A stretch of DNA of 27,890 bases from Candidatus Latescibacterota bacterium (GTDB lineage Bacteria; JAAXHH01; JACQVL01): NCBI GenBank assembly GCA_016209865.1, contig JACQVL010000353.1, positions 1 through 27,890 on the forward strand, read 5' to 3'. Of this stretch, positions 22,216 to 27,890 are shown piece after piece (position 1 is the stretch's first letter; every line of letters begins with the position of its first letter). The position numbers and the translations under genes were made by a program. The notes beneath the pieces were generated by a model. It was not told the origin of the DNA and searched no databases. It worked only from the letters and a program-made list of their open reading frames with translations.

Positions 22216-25200
22216 TCAACGGAGCTGGACAAAATCCTCCTGCAGGATTTTCTCTAACGTGTGGACGAGGAACTCCGCGTTCTCCTCCGTAAACACCAGG
22301 GGCGGCTTGATTTTCAGGACGTTGTGGAGCGGCCCGTCGGTGCTCATCAGGATGCCGTGGTCTTTCATCCGGTTGGCGATGTACGACGCCTGGTCGCCGG
22401 CGGGCTCCAGCGTCGTCCGGTCGAGCACCAGCTCCACCCCGATGAACAGGCCCAGCCCCCGGACGTCGCCGATCAGAGGATACCGCCCGATCAGTCGCTC
22501 CAGCCCGGCTTTCAGCCGCGCCCCCACCCTCAGGGCGTTCTCCTGCAGGCGCTCGTCGCGCATCACGTCGAGCACCGCCATCCCGATCGCGCAGGACACC
22601 GGGTTGCCCCCGAACGTGTTGAAATACTCCATCCCGTTGGCGAACGCGTCGGCGATGTCAGGGGAGGTGATGACGGCCGCTAACGGATGGCCGTTGCCCA
22701 TCGGCTTGCCGAGCGTGACGATGTCGGGCACCACCCCCTGCGTCTCGAACCCCCAGACATGCGTCCCGACCCGGCCGAACCCGACCTGCACTTCATCGAC
22801 GATGCACACCCCGCCCGCGTCGCGCACGTGCCGGAACGCCTCTTTGAAGTAATTATCCGGCAGGACGATCTGACCACCGCAGCCTAACAACGACTCTGCC
22901 AGAAACCCGCAGACCCCCCGGCCCTGGTCGCGCACCCGCTGGATCGCCTCATGGACGTGTCGAGCGTATTTCGTCCCCGCCTCCGGGTCCGTCCCCTTAT
23001 ACGGCCCGCGGTACGGGTCGGGCATGATCACGGTGTGGACGTGCGGGGGCGCGCCTGAGCCGCCGGGGCCGTCGAATTTGTACGGACTGACCTCGATGAG
23101 GGAGGTGAGGTTGCCGTGGTACGCGCCGTCTACGACGAGGATATCCCGCTGTTCCGTGTACGCGCGCGCTAAGCGGAGCGCTAAGTCGTTCGCCTCGCTC
23201 CCCGAGTTGACGAAGAAGCAGACGCGCAGCGGCTCCGGGAATGTCGCGCAGAGCCGTTCCGCGTAGTCGACGACGTGGTCGTACAGGTACCGGGTGTTGG
23301 TGTTGAGCACCGCCATCTGTCGCTGTCCGGCTCTGACCACGCGGGGATGGCAGTGGCCGACGTGGGGGACGTTGTTGACCGCATCCAGGTACGCGCGGCC
23401 GGCGTCGTCGTACAGGTACTGCATCAACCCGCGGACGATCTTGAGCGGCGTCCGGTAGGAGATGCTGAGGGATTTGCCGATGTGCCGCCGCCGCAGCCGG
23501 AGGGTGTCGTCCCGGCTGCGCCCCCTGGCCGGGAACCGGCTCTCCGGGACGCCGACGATGAGGTTGGGGTCGGGACACAGGCTCAGCCAGACGTCCCGCT
23601 GGCCCGGCGCGGCCACGCCGGGAAAATCCCCACACTTGCCGAGCAGGTCGGTGATGACCTGGAAATGCAGATGGGGCGGCCAGCCGCCGTTCACGGACGG
23701 GTCGCCGATGCGGGCGATCCGATCCCCCTTCTTCACCGGCATCCCGACGGACAGGCCGTCGAGCGAGTCGAGGCTTAAATGGCCGTACAGCGTGTAGAAC
23801 GGGGGGATGTCGTCCGCGACCCGGTGTTCGAGGATGATCGTCGGCCCGTAGTCGAGCGGGGCGGCGTTGTTCTGGAAGCTCTGAACGATCCCGTCGAGCG
23901 GGACGAAGATGGGCGACCCCGGCTCCAGGAACAGGTCGAGGCCGATATGGATCGTCCGCCGCTCCGGGAGTTCGTCGGAGGCGACCCGGTACTGGTCGCT
24001 CGCATAGATCAGCCGGGGTTCATCGTACCGGCCGATGCCGACCGCGGCCTGTTCCTGACGAACCCGGCGGAATAGTAAGTCGGTGAACGCCTGGGTATCA
24101 GACCGATCCTCAACTAAGGCGAGGTCGAGGTTGCCCACGCTCAGGTCGAAGACGACGGCGTTGGTGACATCCACATCCGGTCCCATCACCGCGCCGAGGC
24201 GGCCGGCGTGGGTCTTGAGCCAGTCGACCACCCCCGCAGTCTGAGGGCAGGGCGGCAGGCCGCAGGCGTGACGGAACGTGTAGTGCGCGAAGTTCGGATG
24301 GAGGTCACGAAGCCGTTCTAACAGCCCCCATGCCGGCTCCTCGCTCACGGAGAGGTACGGGTTCTCCGGCTCATCCTGCTGCTGGCGGGCGGAGATGGCC
24401 ACGCTCAAACACAGCCGCATGCAGATAAAGTCGTACAGGAGTTCCAGTTCCTGCTCGGTCAACGGATACTCCGCATGGTACCCGCTCACCACCGGCGCGG
24501 CGGCCGCCAACGGGTCGGCCTTGCCGAGCATGACGTACGCTAAGGCGACCGACAGGTCGCACACGGTGAAGGAAATCACCGTGTCCCCGAAGTCGATCAG
24601 CCCAACGGCTCGTTTCACCCACGACCGGGGGTCGTCCGGCTCCGCAGCCGCGACGAGGACGTTGTAGTCGTTCGCGTCGTCCTGGATGACGCTCCGGCGC
24701 AGGGACGGCAACGCGGGGACGACGTGCGCCTCGTAGCGCGCCAGGGCGGCCATGACTAAGCCCCGCCGTTGCGAGTCGGGGATCGACCCGGCGTAATCCC
24801 GGATGACGGCCGGGGCATTGTCGGGGTTCCACTTCAACTCCTGCTGGACGGCCGGATGGGAAAGTCCCTCGAGCGCCCGGCTCATCCGGCCGAGGAACTC
24901 CCCTAAACTCCGGAGGAGGTCGGGGGTGTGGGGCCTGACATCGACCAGCCGCTTCCCCGGCAGGTACGTCAGGAGCCGGACGAAGAACGCCGAACCGTTC
25001 GGCCCGTTCACGGCACCGATCAGCCCACCCGTCGTCGTCGGGCACACCCGAGGCCAGATGCCATCTCCCTGGCGGGCGCTGAGATGTTCGAGCACCTTGT
25101 TCTGGAAATCGAGCACCTCGCGCTGCTCGGCGGAGTTGGCGATTTTCAGGACGAACCCCTCGCCTGCCGTAGTGGTCAAATGGAAATTCTGGTCGCGGTC

Positions 25201-25305
25201 ACTCGGCAAAGGCCTGGCGGCGGCGATGAGGTTGTACAACGCGCGGGCGATGCGGACGGCATCCCCCTCGGAGAAGCGCGGCCGGTGTGGGGCGATGGCG
25301 GACAT
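22216..25305 (-). CDS. Three-domain fusion: APH-like kinase, M23 peptidase-like, class III aminotransferase/phospho-lyase
   Basis: A 1029-residue protein. Residues about 10-345 are an aminoglycoside-phosphotransferase-fold kinase like hydroxylysine kinase, with VLKIANS (nucleotide Lys) and DFG-like DFGDT at 238; the catalytic loop reads Q208-D-D-A-N-D-Y-N215, with Gln where family members usually have His. Residues about 445-560 are an M23/LytM domain with complete Zn ligands: H453-x3-D457 and H545-x-H547 (PHLHFQ). Residues about 610-1025 are a class III PLP enzyme (NSGSEAND, DEVQVGFGR with Asp837, Lys867 in TLGKPMGNG), closest to the phospho-lyases ETNPPL/PHYKPL. Kinase plus phospho-lyase would phosphorylate and then eliminate phosphate and ammonia from a hydroxy-amine such as hydroxylysine or ethanolamine; this is inferred from homologues. 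GAGGAG 7-8 nt upstream fixes the ATG. Confidence 0.92.
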   Translation of the reverse strand: MSAIAPHRPRFSEGDAVRIARALYNLIAAARPLPSDRDQNFHLTTTAGEGFVLKIANSAEQREVLDFQNKVLEHLSARQGDGIWPRVCPTTTGGLIGAVNGPNGSAFFVRLLTYLPGKRLVDVRPHTPDLLRSLGEFLGRMSRALEGLSHPAVQQELKWNPDNAPAVIRDYAGSIPDSQRRGLVMAALARYEAHVVPALPSLRRSVIQDDANDYNVLVAAAEPDDPRSWVKRAVGLIDFGDTVISFTVCDLSVALAYVMLGKADPLAAAAPVVSGYHAEYPLTEQELELLYDFICMRLCLSVAISARQQQDEPENPYLSVSEEPAWGLLERLRDLHPNFAHYTFRHACGLPPCPQTAGVVDWLKTHAGRLGAVMGPDVDVTNAVVFDLSVGNLDLALVEDRSDTQAFTDLLFRRVRQEQAAVGIGRYDEPRLIYASDQYRVASDELPERRTIHIGLDLFLEPGSPIFVPLDGIVQSFQNNAAPLDYGPTIILEHRVADDIPPFYTLYGHLSLDSLDGLSVGMPVKKGDRIARIGDPSVNGGWPPHLHFQVITDLLGKCGDFPGVAAPGQRDVWLSLCPDPNLIVGVPESRFPARGRSRDDTLRLRRRHIGKSLSISYRTPLKIVRGLMQYLYDDAGRAYLDAVNNVPHVGHCHPRVVRAGQRQMAVLNTNTRYLYDHVVDYAERLCATFPEPLRVCFFVNSGSEANDLALRLARAYTEQRDILVVDGAYHGNLTSLIEVSPYKFDGPGGSGAPPHVHTVIMPDPYRGPYKGTDPEAGTKYARHVHEAIQRVRDQGRGVCGFLAESLLGCGGQIVLPDNYFKEAFRHVRDAGGVCIVDEVQVGFGRVGTHVWGFETQGVVPDIVTLGKPMGNGHPLAAVITSPDIADAFANGMEYFNTFGGNPVSCAIGMAVLDVMRDERLQENALRVGARLKAGLERLIGRYPLIGDVRGLGLFIGVELVLDRTTLEPAGDQASYIANRMKDHGILMSTDGPLHNVLKIKPPLVFTEENAEFLVHTLEKILQEDFVQLR

Positions 25306-25354
25306 GGGATCACTCCTCAATGCCTGGCGATGTACACGGTCGTGGGCATATCGA

Positions 25355-25383
25355 AATTGAAGTGAGATTGACCCCATTGTCAA
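25355..25383 (-). promoter_or_regulatory. Possible promoter of the fusion gene
   Basis: Read on the minus strand: consensus TTGACA (25383-25378), 17-bp spacer and a poor -10 box TCAATT (25360-25355), about 50 nt before the start codon. Only the -35 is convincing. Confidence 0.35.
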
Positions 25384-25455
25384 GATCAAAATGTGAGAAA
25401 AATAAGAGAGCCCTTTCCCCGTGTCGGTCAAAAGTATTCTGATGTGAAGAGCATT

Positions 25456-25490
25456 TTATCTGTTATCCCTCAATCCTTTATCCCATCCCG
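25456..25490 (-). repeat. Heptad array over the 3' end of the DUF4382-like gene
   Basis: TTATCTG, TTATCCC, TCAATCC, TTTATCC, CATCCCG on the + strand. Units three to five contain the stop codon and last codons of the coding sequence, so the C-terminal RDGIKD is encoded by repeat sequence. Confidence 0.75.
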
Positions 25491-26246
25491 GTTGTCGTCC
25501 TCAAAGCCCGTGATAGAGGCGCGGATATTGTCCTTCACGAGATTCTCGTTGCGCCCCCCCGTATTGGCCGACCTCGGATCGACCAGTACTCCTCTGGCGT
25601 CACGGAACCAACGGTTCAGGTCTACGATGAATGTCTCATTGTTCACCGTGTCATGCACCGCCACTATCGGAAGATCGAACATGATTTGCTGTTTCTCGTT
25701 CAGGTCGGTGGTGAATGTGAACGGGACAGGATGACGCCCGGCGGACGTCCAAGTCCCCGTCACCCGGACGCTCACCCCATCGGGGAAGTCCGTGGTCTGG
25801 AGGAACCCTGTGTCGATCGGAGCCTCGCGCCTGTTATACACCTCCAACTCGACCTCATCCCAGGACCCCGCCGGGAGAGAGACCACTGAGGCGATCACTG
25901 GCTTCGTGGCGTCCAGCGGGAGACACACTAAGAACGGTTCCATCTCAACGTGGTCTTTCGCACTATCGTCATAGGCACGCTTGAAGCTGAGCGTTCGGAG
26001 GACGAGCTCGACAGTGGCGATCTGCACGACGTTGTGATTCCCGTCGGTGATGGACAGAGTGGCACGGTCCTGGCCTCCGCTGCTCGGACTCGTCGCGGCT
26101 TTGAACGACAAGGTGACGGGGACCTTGCTCAAGGGAAGGGTGTTGCCGGTGTTGCAGGCCACCGGCGTGGCCGCGGCCATCAGAGCAAGAAGGAAATGGC
26201 CCACGGCTGAGAGAAGGCTCCGCAAACCTCCCAGAGTCGCGTTCAT
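25470..26246 (-). CDS. Putative DUF4382-like lipoprotein
   Basis: A 258-residue secreted protein. The N-terminus has a hydrophobic signal (about residues 8-27) ending PVAC, a weak lipobox, so an outer-membrane or surface lipoprotein is likely. The body is beta-rich, with RATLSITDGNHNVVQIATVEL-like strands and a SLPAGSWDEVELEVYN motif (about 125-140) typical of DUF4382-type Ig-like domains. The C-terminus reads DDNRDGIKD, an EF-hand-like DxNxDGxxD calcium loop, partly encoded in a heptad array, so it may be fortuitous. AGAAGG about 8 nt upstream supports the ATG at 26246. The frame stays open for 77 more codons upstream, but that stretch is a broken gene. Family call is tentative. Confidence 0.68.
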   Translation of the reverse strand: MNATLGGLRSLLSAVGHFLLALMAAATPVACNTGNTLPLSKVPVTLSFKAATSPSSGGQDRATLSITDGNHNVVQIATVELVLRTLSFKRAYDDSAKDHVEMEPFLVCLPLDATKPVIASVVSLPAGSWDEVELEVYNRREAPIDTGFLQTTDFPDGVSVRVTGTWTSAGRHPVPFTFTTDLNEKQQIMFDLPIVAVHDTVNNETFIVDLNRWFRDARGVLVDPRSANTGGRNENLVKDNIRASITGFEDDNRDGIKD

Positions 26247-26460
26247 GAGACATGCCTTCTCGCCGTCCTTCATTGCCATGGACGACCCCGTTCCAGCAGC
26301 ACCGCCGGCGGCTGCTCCGATTAAGGTGCTCTTCCCGTCACGAGCGTAATGGAGTCGAACGTCAGAGTCATCGAGGCCTTGTGACTCATCCGTCCAGCCG
26401 GGTTGACCTCGTTGACCGCCCCATTGATGATGGTACCCGGCGTAATGACCTCGTCCACCT
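26247..26460 (-). pseudogene. Remnant of a glycine-zipper envelope protein gene
   Basis: Two fragments of one recognisable protein type lie in different frames. The frame from 26458 to the TAA at 26321-26323 reads VDEVITPGTIINGAVNEVN, PAGRMSHKASMTLTFDSITL, VTG, matching the 'IPAGT-x-G-x-V-x-PAGR-x-L-x-FDS' module. The frame continuing into the next gene's leader reads STLIGAAAGGAAGTGS and MAMKDGEKA, matching the glycine-zipper half of the same family. The linker and zipper start between them are missing and the frame changes, so an internal deletion is likely. The 5' part is also gone (a TAA precedes the first fragment). The comparison is from memory of the family. Confidence 0.55.
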
Positions 26461-26502
26461 TTTAGACGAACGATCATCTCGAACGTTACAACGATTCAGC
26501 CC

Positions 26503-27630
26503 TCAACTGCCCGCCGCGGTCGCCAGGCGCTCGTCGCGGACGACGAACCGGGCGTCGAGGGCGCGCAGCTTCTCGACGATGCCGGTGTACTCCAGTTCGT
26601 CCTTCCCTAACATCGCCGCCCCGGAGAACCCCTGCCGCCGGATCTCGATGGCCTTCTGCGCGACGTGCTCCCGGACGTAATCCCAGAACGGATGATCGAA
26701 CGCATCCGCCGGGTCGGTGAGCTTGCCGGCATGCACGCAGAAGCCTAAACAGGACACGACCGGCGGCCCGTCGAAGTAGGACGTTGTCCCGTTCTTCTTC
26801 ACCGGCATGAGCGGCCCGACATGACTCCCGCGCATGAACCCCGCCACATAATGGCCGATGGCGTAGGGGGCGACGACCTCGCCGGTGGCCGGGAACCCGC
26901 CCTGGGTGCGGACGAGCAGCACCGGGTCGTCCTTCCCGGTGTACTTGCCGGCGATGTTGTGCAGCCGGGTGGTGGAGACGGCCGCGGCCTGCTCCCCGTC
27001 GGTGCGGGAGTAGATCGCCTCCACGACGAACCGCTGGTTGTCCCGCAGGAGGGCGGCGATGTCGTAGAGGTCTTCCGGGGCGTTCAGCTCGATCACCCGG
27101 TCGCCGTCGGTGTGGGCGACATCCAGGATGACGAACCGGAAGCCGTGACTCATCTTGGGGGAGAGGAGCAGGCCGGCGTTGTGCATCGGGTCGGCGAAGG
27201 TGAGGTACAGGGGCAGGTTGTAGGCGCCGGGGTCGGTCTTGTCGGCCATGAACAGCAGGAACGGCTCGTTGGGACGTTCCTCGAACTCCAACTCCGCCAC
27301 GGCCGGCCCCAGGCCTTTGACGTTGCCGGAGAAGGCGTCCTTCAGCAAGTCCTGGCCCGCCCCGTACAGGCCCTGCTCTTTGGCCAGGGCGGTGCCAGCG
27401 ACGAAGGCGTCCCAGGCGAGTTGATGGACGCGGGCATCCCCGACGCCGCGCGGGTGGGTGCCCAGGATGGCGATGTCATCCCCGGTGGCCCCGACGTAGG
27501 CATCGGTGAGCAGCCCCCCGCCGTGCCGCCGGACGTGCGTCTGGACGCAGTCGACCAGTTGGGGGCTGGGCATGAGGTGGCCCGCGACCCCCCCGATATC
27601 CGCTTTGATCACACTCAACGTCGTCCGCAT
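26503..27630 (-). CDS. Archaeal-type bifunctional fructose-1,6-bisphosphate aldolase/phosphatase
   Basis: A class V FBPase (FBPA/P) that condenses triose phosphates and dephosphorylates the FBP in one active site, making gluconeogenesis unidirectional. The 375 residues match the family length. Visible active-site residues are SVIKADIGGVAGH (Asp11, His18) at the N-terminus, GDD (50-52), Gln93 region, ADKTDPGAYN (129-138) and GKYTGKDDP, with Tyr230 and Lys233 equivalent to the Tyr and Schiff-base Lys at 229/232 of the Thermoproteus enzyme as I recall it. All metal-binding acids look intact. AGGAGG upstream supports the ATG. In bacteria the enzyme occurs in a few, often deep-branching or thermophilic lineages. 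Confidence 0.95.
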   Translation of the reverse strand: MRTTLSVIKADIGGVAGHLMPSPQLVDCVQTHVRRHGGGLLTDAYVGATGDDIAILGTHPRGVGDARVHQLAWDAFVAGTALAKEQGLYGAGQDLLKDAFSGNVKGLGPAVAELEFEERPNEPFLLFMADKTDPGAYNLPLYLTFADPMHNAGLLLSPKMSHGFRFVILDVAHTDGDRVIELNAPEDLYDIAALLRDNQRFVVEAIYSRTDGEQAAAVSTTRLHNIAGKYTGKDDPVLLVRTQGGFPATGEVVAPYAIGHYVAGFMRGSHVGPLMPVKKNGTTSYFDGPPVVSCLGFCVHAGKLTDPADAFDHPFWDYVREHVAQKAIEIRRQGFSGAAMLGKDELEYTGIVEKLRALDARFVVRDERLATAAGS

Positions 27631-27649
27631 CGTCTCTTCCCTCCTGGAA

Positions 27650-27747
27650 ATGATGAACGATGAATGATGAACGATGAATGAAAAATCTACACGCTGTCAT
27701 GCCCGCGCAAGCGGGAATCCATTCATTCAGCATTCATCATTCATCGC
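27650..27747. repeat. Inverted heptad arrays flanking a palindrome
   Basis: ATGATGA, ACGATGA, ATGATGA, ACGATGA at 27650-27677 face ATTCATT, CAGCATT, CATCATT, CATCGCT at 27721-27748 as inverted copies. Between them at 27699-27718 is the palindrome ATGCCC-N8-GGGAAT, one mismatch from those at 4390 and 7118. Same architecture as 7034-7171. Confidence 0.85.
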
Positions 27748-27752
27748 TGCTT

Positions 27753-27890
27753 TCAATGAGCCACTGCCAGTTCGGAGAGTCGTGTCACCAAATCCTGGTA
27801 CGTGTCAACCCCGGCACCGCCGAAGAACGCATGTCCCTCGTGCCCGTGGTAGACGGCGGTGAGCACCCCGTGCAGTTCATCCGGCGCGAC
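27753..27890 (-). CDS. C-terminal end of an unidentified protein (5' part beyond the window)
   Basis: The minus-strand frame is open from the window edge for 45 codons to a TGA at 27753-27755. It reads APDELHGVLTAVYHGHEGH, then AFFGGAGVDTYQDLVTRL, ending SELAVAH. The composition and codon choice look coding. I do not recognise the family. The gene lies upstream of the FBP aldolase/phosphatase on the same strand, with 122 bp of repeats between them. Confidence 0.6.
   Translation of the reverse strand, partial: VAPDELHGVLTAVYHGHEGHAFFGGAGVDTYQDLVTRLSELAVAH

Noticed and set aside
24270-25305. Aminoglycoside resistance phosphotransferase
   Set aside because: The APH fold is shared by many small-molecule kinases; here it is fused to a phospho-lyase-type aminotransferase and has an altered catalytic loop, so metabolic use is much more likely.

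Overview
This is a GC-rich (about 60% by eye), gene-dense bacterial chromosome segment. A type IV pilus alignment complex with an outer-membrane secretin, a monofunctional peptidoglycan glycosyltransferase and a complete minCDE set indicate a diderm, rod-shaped bacterium. An archaeal-type FBP aldolase/phosphatase, a DUF6807 ('PmoA')/ThuA pair, a kinase-M23-aminotransferase fusion and a c-di-AMP riboswitch fit an uncultured environmental lineage better than a model proteobacterium. I cannot name the phylum from sequence alone. No rRNA, tRNA, CRISPR array or transposase gene is visible.

Layout. 1-4357 (+): pilM (5' end outside the window), pilN, pilO, pilP, pilQ. 4433-5251 (-): mtgA, convergent with pilQ. 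5383-8146 (+): hisB, a PLP-dependent D-threonine aldolase/D-serine dehydratase-type enzyme, and a CDF metal exporter. 8259-9134 (-): a REC-HATPase regulator lying between two 47-bp direct repeats. 9282-15147 (-): a catabolic cluster in transcription order DUF6807, ThuA, amidohydrolase, peptide/solute-binding protein, CocE/NonD hydrolase. 15241-15314: back-to-back divergent promoters for that cluster and for a 92-residue cysteine protein. 15690-17733 (+): promoter, ydaO-type c-di-AMP riboswitch, intrinsic terminator, then a KimA-like potassium transporter with a C-terminal Usp-like domain. 17791-19041 (-): rho with a long leader. 19466-19837 (-): a protein of three Cys/His fingers. 19986-21965 (-): minC, minD, minE behind a good promoter. 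22216-25305 (-): a 1029-residue fusion of kinase, M23 and class III aminotransferase domains. 25470-26246 (-): a putative surface lipoprotein. 26247-26460 (-): the remnant of a glycine-zipper gene. 26503-27630 (-): FBP aldolase/phosphatase. 27753-27890 (-): the 3' end of an unidentified gene.

The most striking unexplained structure is between the genes. Most gaps carry degenerate tandem arrays with a 7-bp period (8 bp once), built from about ten different words. I count about 24. They often occur as inverted pairs, sometimes around an ATTCCC-N8-GGGAAT palindrome. Several run over the stop codon of the neighbouring gene, and two sit directly downstream of a -10 box.

The clearest regulatory logic is at 15690-17733, where potassium uptake appears to be controlled by c-di-AMP at RNA level and probably again at protein level. 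The five-gene (-) cluster looks like one catabolic unit for an oligomeric or glycosidic substrate, with stop/start overlaps coupling two of its gene pairs.
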